From Flavobacterium tibetense (GTDB lineage: Bacteria; Bacteroidota; Bacteroidia; Flavobacteriales; Flavobacteriaceae): DNA of 64,000 bases. Each line of letters opens with the position of its first letter. Position 1 is the first letter of the stretch. The notes beneath the pieces are model-generated. The model saw only the letters and a list, made by a program, of their open reading frames with translations, had not been told where the DNA came from and made no database searches. Location of the stretch: NCBI RefSeq assembly GCF_003293845.1, contig NZ_QLST01000003.1, forward strand, positions 62,001 through 126,000, in the 5' to 3' direction. Positions 24,736 through 34,202 of the stretch are shown piece by piece. The position numbers and the translations under genes were made by a program.

Positions 24736-26190
24736 ATGAACACATCAAAATATTTTTTTCAAGCTCTCGTTGTTACTGTTTTGGCAGCGGTAAGTTTTAT
24801 TGGTTTCAAAAGTGTGCTTCCAAAAAAGATTTTTTCGGAAACGGGATTACCATCTAAAAATGTGGTGGTGGATAGTTTGCTTTTAGATGCTTTAAATGAC
24901 GCTGATGCATTAGTTACCAATGATACCATTGCCAATGAAAAAATCCATTTTACTAAAATTGATGGTATTCAATTTCCAACCGAAACTTTTGAAGATTTTA
25001 AAGGATTCCAATATCTAGTTCCGTTTTATGAAAAATTACTACAATTGGAAACCGAGCAAAAAGGGAAAGTTCGTATTGCGTATTTTGGTGATTCCATGAC
25101 GGATGGCGATATGATTGTGCAAGATTTCAGAACTTTATTTCAGCAAAAATTTGGTGGAAAAGGGGTTGGTTTTGTAAATATTACTTCCGAATCTGCGGCT
25201 TCACGAAGTTCGTTAGTTCATGAATTTTCGCCCAATTGGAAAACCCAATCGTATTTAAAAATCAAATCGCCTTCGCATCCTTTTGGAGTAAATGGTCATG
25301 TTTTTTATGCCAATGATAGTCTAAATGCAGCTTGGGTGAAATTCAAAGCCAATAAAATCCGATTTGCCACGGAATTAAATGAACCCACATTATTTTACGG
25401 AAGATCTAAAAATAAAGAAGGGAAAATAAAAGCAGTTATTGGAACAGATACCATTTCCAAAAAATTAAACCCAAATCAAAAACTGAATTTGCTCAAAATT
25501 GTAGATGCAAATCCTGCTGCTATGAAAGTCTATTTTAAAGAAGCCGATAGCATTCCTATTTATGGCTTCAATTTTGATGATGGAAAAGGAGTTCACGTGG
25601 ATAATTTTTCTAGTCGCGGAAATTCAGGTTTACCGTTATCGACTTTCAATGTGGATTTGATGCATGATTTTCAGGAGCAATTGAGCTACGATTTAATCAT
25701 TTTGCATTACGGAACTAATGTGTTGAACTACGGTTCGTTGAATTACAATTGGTACGAAAAGCGCATGAAAAAAACAGTCGAACATTTGAAAGCGTGTTTT
25801 CCTAGTGTAACTATTTTAGTGGTTTCTACTGCTGATAAAGCTACCAAATACGATTTAGAAATGAAAACCGATTCCGCTGTAGTTCCATTAACGACGGCGC
25901 AAAAACGGTATGCAATTGCTTCCGAAAGTGGCTTTGTGAATTTATTTACGCTAATGGGTGGTGATGGTTCCATGATACAATGGGTGGAAGAAACACCAGC
26001 CAAAGCCAATAAAGATTACACACATTTCAATTTTAGAGGAGCCAAAGAAGTAGCCAATATGTTGTATAACCAAATTAATGAAGGTTACCAACAATACAAA
26101 GTGTTGAGAAGTAAAAGAAAAATTAAACCCAAAGTAACCGCAAAAAAAGACAGCGTTTCCTTTACAAAAGACAGTGTTCATGAAGAATAA
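24736..26190 (+). CDS. SGNH hydrolase-type esterase, membrane-anchored
   Basis: The 484-residue protein has an N-terminal membrane anchor (residues 8-26) and a Ser/Thr/Asn-rich linker. An SGNH hydrolase domain follows with block I FGDSMTDGDM (Ser nucleophile), the block III-like ILHYGTNVL (Asn) and the C-terminal D-x-x-H pair in DYTHFNF. An additional beta domain sits between blocks I and III, as in PatB/AlgX-type O-acetyltransferases. It is the first gene of a three-gene operon with a LysM-SGNH protein and an MBOAT acyltransferase. It probably transfers or removes acetyl groups on an envelope glycan. Confidence 0.85.
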   Translation: MNTSKYFFQALVVTVLAAVSFIGFKSVLPKKIFSETGLPSKNVVVDSLLLDALNDADALVTNDTIANEKIHFTKIDGIQFPTETFEDFKGFQYLVPFYEKLLQLETEQKGKVRIAYFGDSMTDGDMIVQDFRTLFQQKFGGKGVGFVNITSESAASRSSLVHEFSPNWKTQSYLKIKSPSHPFGVNGHVFYANDSLNAAWVKFKANKIRFATELNEPTLFYGRSKNKEGKIKAVIGTDTISKKLNPNQKLNLLKIVDANPAAMKVYFKEADSIPIYGFNFDDGKGVHVDNFSSRGNSGLPLSTFNVDLMHDFQEQLSYDLIILHYGTNVLNYGSLNYNWYEKRMKKTVEHLKACFPSVTILVVSTADKATKYDLEMKTDSAVVPLTTAQKRYAIASESGFVNLFTLMGGDGSMIQWVEETPAKANKDYTHFNFRGAKEVANMLYNQINEGYQQYKVLRSKRKIKPKVTAKKDSVSFTKDSVHEE

Positions 26191-27619
26191 AATTTTTCTT
26201 TTTTTCTTTTTTATTACCCAATTACTTTTTGCACAAGTGGATTCATTGGCTGTAGATTCATTGGAAGTCAATTTCAATGAAGTTATAATTGATTCGGTGG
26301 TAGTGGATTCCATCGAAGTGACTACTTTCCAAAATCAAATTAGTAATGCCGAAGCAATTAAAAAATTCTACCAAAAACTACAGCAATTAGAAGTACAAAA
26401 AAACTGTAAATTAAGAATTGTTCACATTGGCGATTCGCATATTCAAGCGGATTTGTTCACGGGAAAAACACGAAGTTTGCTCCAACAAAAATACGGAAAC
26501 GGCGGTTTGGGGTTCACATTTCCTTACAATTTGGCCAAAACTAATGGCAGTCATTACATAAAATACAACGCTACAGCATCATTTGAAAGCTACCGAAATA
26601 TTTATTCAGATTCTACAAAACCTGTTGGATTAAGCGGAATTGCGTTATTTACAACTACCAAAGATGTTGCGATTGAATTGCAAGTTCGTGATAAGAATTT
26701 TGTTTTTAACAGCTTGAAATTGGTCATGCCAAAAAACCAACGTTTGTTTGATGTCGCCATAACTTCCAAAGAGATTATCATGGAATCTAGCGTTCCAAAA
26801 ACGATAACACACAAAATCAAATCAGGTGAAGCGCTTTCTATTATTGCTTCGAAATATGGTGTTTCCGTTTCGGCTATAAAAAAGGTAAATGGTTTGAAAT
26901 CGAATAACATTCAAGCGGGAAAAACCTTGCGAATTCCTTCCAATGAACTCGAACCTAAGAAAATTGTTCGTTCCGAATTTCAACCTTTGACTTTGTTTGA
27001 AGATGTTGCCTCTCAAAATTACTACAGTCAAGAACCGTTGGATAAAATATTTTTAGTTTCCAATGCTGAAGCTTCGAGCTATGCTTTAAACGGTTTGATA
27101 TTGGAAAATAATGAATCAGGAATTGTGTATAGCGCCATCGGAGTAAATGGAGCCAAAGCTTCAGATTACAATCGTTTTCCAGAATTTTATCAGCAATTAC
27201 AAGCTATTGAAGCGGATTTGGTAGTGATTTCTTTGGGAACCAATGAAAGTTTTGACAAGCAAAATTCGACGATTTATTTTGACAATTTACAAAAAATGAT
27301 AGCAGGAATTCGAGCTAAAAATCCTTCGGTAGAAATTTTAGTGGTAACGCCACCGCCATCATTGTTTAAAAGAAAATTTCCGAATACATTTGTGGCCGAT
27401 TACGCTAAAGTAATTCAGGAGAAAGCCAGCGAAAATAATTATGCGGTTTGGGATATGTTTCAAGCTTTGGGCGGACTTTTCAATGTAAACAGAAATTTTA
27501 GCAAAGGCTACATGTCGAAAGATAAAGTGCATTATTCAAAGTTGGGCTACGAGAAACAAGCCGAACTCTTTTTTGAAGCTTTGGAATACAATTACGAACA
27601 ATTTAAATCTGCACAATAG
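26180..27619 (+). CDS. LysM domain SGNH hydrolase-type esterase, secreted
   Basis: The ATG at 26180 is used; a GTG two codons earlier is also possible. It overlaps the preceding gene by 11 bases, so translation is coupled. The 480-residue product has a signal peptide (ending LLFAQ), SGNH block I HIGDSHIQADLF, an inserted LysM domain at about residues 210-254 (THKIKSGEALSIIASKYG ... NNIQAGKTLRIPS), then the Asn block SLGTNESF and the His block HYSKLGYE. LysM binds N-acetylglucosamine polymers such as peptidoglycan, so it suggests the substrate is cell wall. An SGNH domain split by a LysM insertion is unusual. Confidence 0.85.
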   Translation: MKNKIFLFFFFITQLLFAQVDSLAVDSLEVNFNEVIIDSVVVDSIEVTTFQNQISNAEAIKKFYQKLQQLEVQKNCKLRIVHIGDSHIQADLFTGKTRSLLQQKYGNGGLGFTFPYNLAKTNGSHYIKYNATASFESYRNIYSDSTKPVGLSGIALFTTTKDVAIELQVRDKNFVFNSLKLVMPKNQRLFDVAITSKEIIMESSVPKTITHKIKSGEALSIIASKYGVSVSAIKKVNGLKSNNIQAGKTLRIPSNELEPKKIVRSEFQPLTLFEDVASQNYYSQEPLDKIFLVSNAEASSYALNGLILENNESGIVYSAIGVNGAKASDYNRFPEFYQQLQAIEADLVVISLGTNESFDKQNSTIYFDNLQKMIAGIRAKNPSVEILVVTPPPSLFKRKFPNTFVADYAKVIQEKASENNYAVWDMFQALGGLFNVNRNFSKGYMSKDKVHYSKLGYEKQAELFFEALEYNYEQFKSAQ

Positions 27620-27621
27620 TT

Positions 27622-29136
27622 TTGAAAAGTTTGTTTTTGCTTCTGAATTCCTTGCAATCGCTTTTTACGGATGTTTCTTTAGAAACCATTCAAAATTGGT
27701 TTATTTACAATCCAAAACAACCGCTTTTGTTCAATAGTGCTTTGTTTTTGGGCTTGTTCATTATATTCTATTTTATTTATATTTTATCGAGAAAAACGCA
27801 TTATTTCCGTATTACTTATGTGGTTTTGTTTTCGTTGTTTTTCTATTATAAATGTAGTGGTATTTACTTTTGGTTGTTGGTTTTTTCTTCGGTTGTTGAT
27901 TATTCGTTATCGCGTTTGATTTATGCTGAAGTAGTTCAGTTTTATCGCCGCTTTTATCTAATCTTGAGTTTGACCATCAATTTGGGAATGTTGGCGTATT
28001 TTAAATATACCAATTTCTTCATCGACAATTTCAATGGTTTGTTTAGTGGAAGTTTGGCTTTTGAAGACATCTTTTTACCCATTGGAATTTCGTTTTACAC
28101 CTTCCAAACGTTAAGTTATACGATTGATGTGTATCGAAAAGAATTAGAACCTACGAAAAGCTTTATGGATTTCTTGTTTTTCGTTTCGTTTTTCCCGCAA
28201 TTAGTAGCTGGACCTATTGTAAGAGCAAGTGATTTCATTCCGCAGATTTATGAAAAATTACGACTGACCAAAGAAGATTTCAACAAAGCACTTTTCTTGA
28301 TAATTGGCGGTTTGTTGAAAAAAGCGGTTATTTCTGATTTCATTTCGACCAATTTTGTTGATCGCGTTTTTGATGCGCCCAATAGTTACACAGCATTTGA
28401 AAATTTAATGGCTTCGTATGGTTATGCGATCCAAATTTACTGCGATTTTTCAGGTTATTCTGATATGGCTATTGGTTTAGCTTTATTGATGGGCTTCAAG
28501 TTGCCACCCAATTTCCGAACGCCATATCAATCAGGTTCTATTACGGAATTTTGGAGAAGATGGCACATTTCCTTGTCGAGTTGGTTGCGCGATTATTTAT
28601 ACATTTCCATGGGCGGCAATCGAAAAGGAAACCTTCGTACCTATTTCAACTTATTCATGACCATGTTTTTAGGCGGATTGTGGCACGGAGCTTCTTGGAA
28701 ATTTGTGTTTTGGGGCGTTTTACATGGAATGGCATTGGTAGTAGAAAAATTCTTTGGTCAATTTATTAAGTTACCAAAAAATGCTTTTATTCGAATCATT
28801 CAAGTGTTCTTGACGTTCCATTTTGTGGTGTTTTGTTGGTTGTTTTTTAGAGCCAAAGACTTTGCCACCGCATTCCAAATAGCCGAAAATATTACCAAAA
28901 TTCAATTCAATTTAGAGCAGTGGCAAACGATTGTTTTGGGTTACCAAAATGTATTTTTATTATTATTGATTGGATTTATTTGGCATTTTTTACCGCAATC
29001 CGTTACCGATTTTAAAGAACGTATTTTTGGGAAATTACCATTTTGGGCAAAAGCTATCGTTTTAGGTTTTGTATTTTGGATTGTCTATGCAACTGCTTCC
29101 GCTGGAACACAACCGTTTATTTATTTCCAGTTTTAG
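27622..29136 (+). CDS. MBOAT family O-acyltransferase (AlgI/PatA-like)
   Basis: The start is a TTG two bases after the upstream stop; the next in-frame ATG would delete several helices. The 504-residue polytopic protein has the MBOAT signature WRRWHISLSSWLRDYLYISMGG, then GGLWHGASWKFVFWG with the conserved His (H355). AlgI/PatA proteins move acetyl groups across the inner membrane to a periplasmic SGNH partner, which acetylates alginate or peptidoglycan. The two preceding SGNH genes are the expected partners. The acyl acceptor is inferred, not shown. Confidence 0.92.
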   Translation: MKSLFLLLNSLQSLFTDVSLETIQNWFIYNPKQPLLFNSALFLGLFIIFYFIYILSRKTHYFRITYVVLFSLFFYYKCSGIYFWLLVFSSVVDYSLSRLIYAEVVQFYRRFYLILSLTINLGMLAYFKYTNFFIDNFNGLFSGSLAFEDIFLPIGISFYTFQTLSYTIDVYRKELEPTKSFMDFLFFVSFFPQLVAGPIVRASDFIPQIYEKLRLTKEDFNKALFLIIGGLLKKAVISDFISTNFVDRVFDAPNSYTAFENLMASYGYAIQIYCDFSGYSDMAIGLALLMGFKLPPNFRTPYQSGSITEFWRRWHISLSSWLRDYLYISMGGNRKGNLRTYFNLFMTMFLGGLWHGASWKFVFWGVLHGMALVVEKFFGQFIKLPKNAFIRIIQVFLTFHFVVFCWLFFRAKDFATAFQIAENITKIQFNLEQWQTIVLGYQNVFLLLLIGFIWHFLPQSVTDFKERIFGKLPFWAKAIVLGFVFWIVYATASAGTQPFIYFQF

Positions 29137-29208
29137 AATTTAATTGCTACATTGTTGGCATATTTTTAATTGATTAAATTAGTCTAATGTTTACTTATTA
29201 AGTTTGCT

Positions 29209-30024
29209 ATGAAAAAAATAATTTTACTTGTCATTTTGTATTCATTAAATGTTCAATGTCAAATTTTTGATAGTCCTTATCCTGGATATCGATTTTCGAA
29301 TTTTGATAATACGCCAGCCTCTGATTTAGCAAAAGCGGTCAAGGAGGAAAATATAAAGAAGATTACTAAAATTATTAAAGTCAATCCTGAGCTTATTGAA
29401 TATCAAGACCCAATATGGGGTATGAATTTACTTTGTTTGTCAATTGTTAACAACAAAAGGGAAGCATTTAAAACGTTACTAGCTAATGGTGCTAATGTTG
29501 ATGGTGTTTGTGGTAAAAGAGACGTTACCACTCCGTTAATTGCTGCAATTAATTATTTAGATAACTGTGATGCTTTTTTTGTTAAGGAATTATTGAAGAA
29601 TAATTGTGATGTAAATCTGAAAGCTGTTACAATTAATGAAAAAGGATTGATAGCTGAGGATTTACCATTATTTTCATCGGTAGATGCTAGGACTAATAAA
29701 GGTGAAGTGTGTACGGAAATAAGTAAAATAATAATAAATAATGGGGCCAATTTAAATGCTACTATACAACGTTTTCCCTATAAAAAGCCTTTTACAATAG
29801 TTGATGTATCTCTCAAGTATTTAGACTTTGATTTGCTTTTGTATCTGTTTAGTGAAGATAAAATTGAAATTCCTGAATTCATTGAGCATGAAACTATAGA
29901 AGGTATAACTAAAGTAGATTTTATAGAGTATTTAAATTTTGATAAATTTACTAATGTAGGTTCTTCTGAATTTCAAATTAAAAGAGAGAAATTGATTGAA
30001 TTGATTAAGGAGAGACAAAAATAG
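29209..30024 (+). CDS. Secreted ankyrin-repeat protein
   Basis: The 271-residue protein has a signal peptide (residues 1-18, ending NVQC). Three to four ankyrin repeats follow: AKAVKEENIKKITKIIKVNPE, NLLCLSIVNNKREAFKTLLANGANVDG, TTPLIAAINYLDNCDAFFVKELLKNNCDVNL and the SKIIINNGANLNAT helix pair. Ankyrin repeats mediate protein binding; the partner is unknown. A TAnnTTTG-like sequence lies only 2 bases before the ATG, so either the transcript is leaderless or that match is chance. Confidence 0.82.
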   Translation: MKKIILLVILYSLNVQCQIFDSPYPGYRFSNFDNTPASDLAKAVKEENIKKITKIIKVNPELIEYQDPIWGMNLLCLSIVNNKREAFKTLLANGANVDGVCGKRDVTTPLIAAINYLDNCDAFFVKELLKNNCDVNLKAVTINEKGLIAEDLPLFSSVDARTNKGEVCTEISKIIINNGANLNATIQRFPYKKPFTIVDVSLKYLDFDLLLYLFSEDKIEIPEFIEHETIEGITKVDFIEYLNFDKFTNVGSSEFQIKREKLIELIKERQK

Positions 30025-30120
30025 TAGTAAGTCTCATTCTAAAATCAGTTTACAATAATACTTCTATGATTTTACATTTAGTATAAACTCATTTTAAAAA
30101 ATATTTACAGTTTTAGTATA

Positions 30121-30165
30121 TGTAACCATTGTTACATTTATATCCCAATTATATTGCTAATTTTG
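30121..30165 (+). promoter_or_regulatory. Operator site B plus -7 box, cytochrome c/DUF3365 promoter
   Basis: Perfect 16-bp palindrome TGTAAC-CATT-GTTACA at 30121-30136 and TAATTTTG at 30158-30165. Operator centre to last base of the box is 36.5 bp. The start codon is 17 bases downstream. Confidence 0.75.
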
Positions 30166-30181
30166 AAGATATTTCAAAGTT

Positions 30182-31162
30182 ATGAAAAATTTTTTCCTTT
30201 TAATTGCTGTATTTATTTTTGCTAGTTGCCAAAAAGAGAAAAAAGAATTTCAACCCATTCCAGTTGAAGAAAGCGTTATTGCTACTAATGAACACGAAGG
30301 CAAAAAACTCATGGAAACGCATTGTTATTTGTGTCACAGTCCAAATGCAGTCGAAAATGAAGGAAGAGTTGCACCGCCAATGATTGCCATAAAAGCTAGA
30401 TACATTGATAAAGAAGGGTATACTAAAGAGGAATTTATTGCAGCTGTTGCTTTATTTGTAGAAAATCCAACTGAAGAAAAAGCAGTGATGTATGGAGCGC
30501 TTAAAAAACATGGTTTAATGCCCAAGCAAGCTTTTCCAGAAGGAAGTGTAGAAAAAATAGCCGATTTTATGTTCGACTATCAAATTGAAGAGCCAACTTG
30601 GTTTAAGGAGCATTGGGAAGGACATGGGAATGAAAATTGGACACAATCTGGAAAACCTTATAAAGTTACTGAGAAAGAAAAAACGTATGCTGACATTGGT
30701 TTAGAATATGCTTTAGGAACCAAAAAACTATTGGGTAAGAATTTAATGGAATCGATTCAGCAAAAAGGGACTTTAGAAGCTTTAGCTTTTTGTAATCATC
30801 AAGCTATTCCGTTAACTGATAGCATGGCAACCAAATATAACGCAACAATTAAACGCGTTTCGGATAAAAATCGAAATCCTAACAATAAAGCGAATGCAGA
30901 AGAATTGAAATATATTGCTCAATTCAAAAAAGACTTGGCTACTAAACAAGAAATTAAACCTGTTGTAATTGAAAAAGGAGATAAAATTCAGTTTTATTAT
31001 CCCATTGAAACCAACACCATGTGTTTGCAATGCCATGGAAAACCGGAACAAATCCAACCCGAGGTTCGAACCAAAACGTTGCAATTGTATCCTAAAGATT
31101 TAGCTATTGGATATAGTGAAAATGAAGTTCGAGGGATTTGGAGTATTACTTTTAAAAAATAA
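30182..31162 (+). CDS. Cytochrome c / DUF3365 (Tll0287-like) lipoprotein
   Basis: The 326-residue protein has a lipoprotein signal (lipobox FASC). A class I cytochrome c domain follows with heme motif CYLCH (48-52) and a candidate axial Met in GLMPKQAFP. The C-terminal DUF3365 domain (from about residue 160) has a second heme-type motif CLQCH (281-285). Tll0287-like domains bind heme and are linked to redox sensing. It is probably an outer periplasmic electron carrier or redox sensor with two c-type hemes. It has a regulated promoter at site B, and DUF6132 and a methyltransferase gene follow. Confidence 0.88.
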   Translation: MKNFFLLIAVFIFASCQKEKKEFQPIPVEESVIATNEHEGKKLMETHCYLCHSPNAVENEGRVAPPMIAIKARYIDKEGYTKEEFIAAVALFVENPTEEKAVMYGALKKHGLMPKQAFPEGSVEKIADFMFDYQIEEPTWFKEHWEGHGNENWTQSGKPYKVTEKEKTYADIGLEYALGTKKLLGKNLMESIQQKGTLEALAFCNHQAIPLTDSMATKYNATIKRVSDKNRNPNNKANAEELKYIAQFKKDLATKQEIKPVVIEKGDKIQFYYPIETNTMCLQCHGKPEQIQPEVRTKTLQLYPKDLAIGYSENEVRGIWSITFKK

Positions 31163-31165
31163 TTT

Positions 31166-31240
31166 GGTAATTGGTTATAGGTAATTGGCTATAGGTAACA
31201 TCTATTCTCCAATTACCCATCACCCATTACCCAATACCAA
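31166..31240. repeat. Inverted word repeat (GGTAATTGG / CCAATTACC type)
   Basis: The left half is GGTAATTGGTTATAGGTAATTGG-like and the right half is CCAATTACCCATCACCCATTACC-like, forming an imperfect inverted repeat right before the 67-residue DUF6132 gene. A related block precedes the 42-residue gene at 36503. Confidence 0.6.
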
Positions 31241-31247
31241 AGTAAAA

Positions 31248-31451
31248 ATGACAAAAAAAGCATATATCATCACAGGAATTGGAGTCGTAGTTGGACTTCT
31301 AGCAGGCTATTTGTATTATCAAGAAATTGGTTGTTTGAGTGGGACTTGCGCTATCACATCAAAACCATTGAACAGCACTTTATATGGTGGTTTGATGGGC
31401 GGATTATTGTTTAATTTATTTGTTACCTCTAATAAAAAGCAAGATAAATGA
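31248..31451 (+). CDS. DUF6132-like small membrane protein
   Basis: The ATG at 31248 is used; an upstream in-frame start would translate the intergenic repeat. The 67-residue product has two membrane segments (IITGIGVVVGLLAGYLYY and LYGGLMGGLLFNLF) around a conserved IGCLSGTCAITSKP loop with two Cys. Proteins with a GCxSGTCxxTS loop between two helices are common in Bacteroidota next to sulfur or rhodanese genes. The Cys pair could bind metal or sulfur; this is inference. It overlaps the methyltransferase gene by 4 bases (ATGA). Confidence 0.75.
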   Translation: MTKKAYIITGIGVVVGLLAGYLYYQEIGCLSGTCAITSKPLNSTLYGGLMGGLLFNLFVTSNKKQDK

Positions 31452-32044
31452 AGCAATTTTGGAACGAGCGCTATGCGGAAAGTAATTTTGCCTATGGAAA
31501 AGATTGTAATCTGTTTTTAAAAGAAAACTTACATTTTTTACCAAAAGGGAAAGTACTATTTGTTGCTGAAGGCGAGGGAAGAAATGCCGTTTTTGCTGCA
31601 AAAAATGGATTTGAAGTTAGCGCATTTGATTATAGTGAATCAGGAAAACAAAAAGCATTTTTGTTAGCGAATGAAAACGGTGTTCCCATCGATTATTTGG
31701 TATCGGATGTTTTGGAATTACCTTATGAAAAAGAAATTTTTGATGGTTTAGTGTTAATATTTGCCCATTTTCCAGCTGAAATTAGAAAACATGCGCATTT
31801 AAAATTGCTTGAACTACTAAAACCAGGAGGTAAAATTTTATTTGAAGCTTTTGGAAAAGAACAACTGAATTATACTTCGGGTGGACCAAAAGATATTGAT
31901 ATGCTTTTTTCGGAAGAGGAAGTTAAAAATGAGTTTCCAGATGTTGTAATTACTAGTTTATCAACTGAAAAAATAGTGTTAGATGAAGGGCTCTTTCATC
32001 AAGGTGAAGGAGTTGTTGTTCGATTTATTGGAACAAAAAAATAA
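31448..32044 (+). CDS. Class I SAM-dependent methyltransferase (TehB/TPMT-like)
   Basis: The 198-residue protein starts FWNERYAESNFAYG, the start typical of TehB/thiopurine methyltransferase-like proteins. The SAM-binding motif I is VLFVAEGEGRNAVFAAKNG, and the acidic residue after strand 2 is in VSAFDYSE. Such enzymes methylate soft nucleophiles, including thiols, selenium or tellurium compounds. The substrate is not evident. It is translationally coupled to DUF6132 and probably driven from site B with the cytochrome gene. It ends at a strong bidirectional hairpin. Confidence 0.85.
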   Translation: MKQFWNERYAESNFAYGKDCNLFLKENLHFLPKGKVLFVAEGEGRNAVFAAKNGFEVSAFDYSESGKQKAFLLANENGVPIDYLVSDVLELPYEKEIFDGLVLIFAHFPAEIRKHAHLKLLELLKPGGKILFEAFGKEQLNYTSGGPKDIDMLFSEEEVKNEFPDVVITSLSTEKIVLDEGLFHQGEGVVVRFIGTKK

Positions 32045-32075
32045 CCTCAAGTGAAAGCTTGAGGTTATTTTTTTA
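32040..32075. terminator. Bidirectional terminator
   Basis: 12-bp perfect stem AATAACCTCAAG/CTTGAGGTTATT with TGAAAG loop and T-tract, between the converging methyltransferase and TonB receptor genes. Confidence 0.88.
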
Positions 32076-34172
32076 TTAAAACTTATAATTTACAAATAGT
32101 GTAAAATTTCGACCAGGTTCTGTAATGGGTGTTCTTCCAAAATCAGGTTGGTTGTTAAATGCAAATGTAAGGTGATTGTTATAATATTGATCAAAAACAT
32201 TTAATACTGCACCACCAATTGAAAGGTTTTTTAGTGGAGAAAATCCGGCTTTAATATCCATAACTTCATAACCTGGAGTTGCAATCTCATCAAAACTTTG
32301 TGAGATTTTAGGTTGTCTTGCGGTTAAATTATATTGAACAGAAGCCCAGAATTTTTCAGTTTCATACCCTAATTTAAAACGAGTTTGTAAGGGTGGAGTT
32401 AATGGAAGATTTTCATTAAAATCTTTATTTTCCGTGTAAACGTAAGCTAATTCGGTTAAAAAATTAAAATGATTGTACAACTTAACATCTAAATACGTTT
32501 CAAACCCTGTCTTCATAGCATTATCGATGTTTCTGAACACTTTAGGGTGAATTGGAGGTGTTGTAGGGTTGTATTTTCTAATTAAAGTTTCATCAACCAC
32601 GCCTAAAATGTAATTTTCATAAATAGAATAATAGGTTGCTATTCCATAATTGATTTGGTTAATAGTTTTTCCTTCAAAGAATTTTTTTCCGTTAAAGCTA
32701 ATTTCAAATTGGTTATTGACTTCCGCTTTTAAATTTGGATTCCCCACGTATTCGTATGGATCTCTTCCAATATTAAAAAAAGCTATAAATCGTTCTTCAA
32801 TTGATGCGGAACGAGAGCCTCTACCATAAGAAATTTCTACTGTTTTGTGATTTGGTAAATACTGTTTAAAAGAAATGTTGCCACTGTAATTGGTTTCGTT
32901 TCGTTTTTCAAGATTTGGATATAAAGCTGCAAATGTTGGATCTAAATCCTCTGCATTTGAACTTACAAAGTCTAGTCTTGATCCAAGAGTCAAACTAGCT
33001 TTTTCGGTAATAAAATAGCGAGCTTCTAAAAACGCTCCCAAAGTATTGGTATAACTGTCTTGCCAAATTTTATCTTCAAAAGCCAATGGAGTAGGAAGTA
33101 AAACACCCATCATATTTCTTTTTACTAATCGGTTTCTATTTCCTTCTCTACTTAATGCAACAAAATCTGTTCCTCCAAAAAGTTTCCAATTTGTTCCCAG
33201 ATTCCATTCTGATTCTAATTTACCACCAAAAGTAGTTGCATCAACAAGTGCAATAGCTTCAGAATTAGTAAAAGAAGGTCTTCTGTAATTGCTCATGATA
33301 TGATCTACAAAAGAATAATATATTTTGGCATGTAAGCCTTTGAAATAATTGTTATTACTGGTTAACTTATAATCCAAACTGCCAATAGTACTGTCATCTT
33401 TATCGGTATCCATTGGTAAACCTGCATGTAAAACATCTCTACCAAAATTTTGTCTGAAACTAGCTTGCAAACTGTTTTTTTCGTTAAAGTCGTAACCAAA
33501 TTTAAGTCCATAACCTGTATTTCTGAAAGATGACGGAATTTCATTTTGGTTTCCATCTTCATAATTACCATAATCGCGATAACTTAAATTTCCAGCTATG
33601 TAAAATTTATTTATTCTACTCATCAGATTTATCATATTTACCGATGAATTTCCGTTACTTTCATAACCTGATGAAATGCTTCCTTGTATTTTTTTATTAG
33701 CCAGTGTACCCGTTTGTGTTACCATATTAATTACTCCACCAAAATTGGTTCCATATCGTACAGAAAATGGGCCTTTTATGATTTCGATTCGGGTAACTTC
33801 TTCTGGGTTTACCAAAGTAGTAATAGGATCCATACGATTAGGACAAGCATGATAGGCTTTTGTTCCACCGTCGTATTGAATATTTAATTGTTCGTATTGT
33901 GATGCCCTGAAGCTGGGTTCAACAGCATAATTTCCTCTTTTAATTAAGGAAAAACCATTGATGTCTTCAAAAAGTTGTCCTGAGTTTTTCGGTTGAACCA
34001 CTTTGTTTTGATAATCAGACTTTATTATTACTTGAGCAGGATCTTTTCTTATGTCTCCTGAAACAATTACTTCTTTTAATGGGGTTACTTTTATACTGTC
34101 TGAGGGTATTTCTACTTGGGCATTTACCATAGCACAAAGCCGTAGCAATGCTATAATGACTATTTTTTTCAT
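32076..34172 (-). CDS. TonB-dependent receptor, OprC/NosA-like copper receptor
   Basis: The 698-residue protein has a signal peptide (ending VNAQ), a TonB plug (about 30-155, with IEIIKGPFSVRYGTNFGGVINM) and a 22-strand barrel ending in an aromatic residue (FVNYKF). The plug has CPNRM (C110, M114), matching the CxxxM copper motif of Pseudomonas OprC. HIM (H291, M293) matches its HxM partner motif. In OprC these four residues bind copper at the outer face. It should import copper across the outer membrane. It is the second gene of a minus-strand pair with a small Cys protein, under operator site C. Confidence 0.88.
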   Translation of the reverse strand: MKKIVIIALLRLCAMVNAQVEIPSDSIKVTPLKEVIVSGDIRKDPAQVIIKSDYQNKVVQPKNSGQLFEDINGFSLIKRGNYAVEPSFRASQYEQLNIQYDGGTKAYHACPNRMDPITTLVNPEEVTRIEIIKGPFSVRYGTNFGGVINMVTQTGTLANKKIQGSISSGYESNGNSSVNMINLMSRINKFYIAGNLSYRDYGNYEDGNQNEIPSSFRNTGYGLKFGYDFNEKNSLQASFRQNFGRDVLHAGLPMDTDKDDSTIGSLDYKLTSNNNYFKGLHAKIYYSFVDHIMSNYRRPSFTNSEAIALVDATTFGGKLESEWNLGTNWKLFGGTDFVALSREGNRNRLVKRNMMGVLLPTPLAFEDKIWQDSYTNTLGAFLEARYFITEKASLTLGSRLDFVSSNAEDLDPTFAALYPNLEKRNETNYSGNISFKQYLPNHKTVEISYGRGSRSASIEERFIAFFNIGRDPYEYVGNPNLKAEVNNQFEISFNGKKFFEGKTINQINYGIATYYSIYENYILGVVDETLIRKYNPTTPPIHPKVFRNIDNAMKTGFETYLDVKLYNHFNFLTELAYVYTENKDFNENLPLTPPLQTRFKLGYETEKFWASVQYNLTARQPKISQSFDEIATPGYEVMDIKAGFSPLKNLSIGGAVLNVFDQYYNNHLTFAFNNQPDFGRTPITEPGRNFTLFVNYKF

Positions 34173-34202
34173 TTTTATATATTGTTATTGTTGCTGTTAT
34201 TT

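Noticed and set aside
29199-29206. TAAGTTTG as the promoter of the ankyrin-repeat gene
   Set aside because: It lies two bases before the ATG, so the start would fall inside the coding sequence. It is possibly a leaderless promoter but more likely a chance match.
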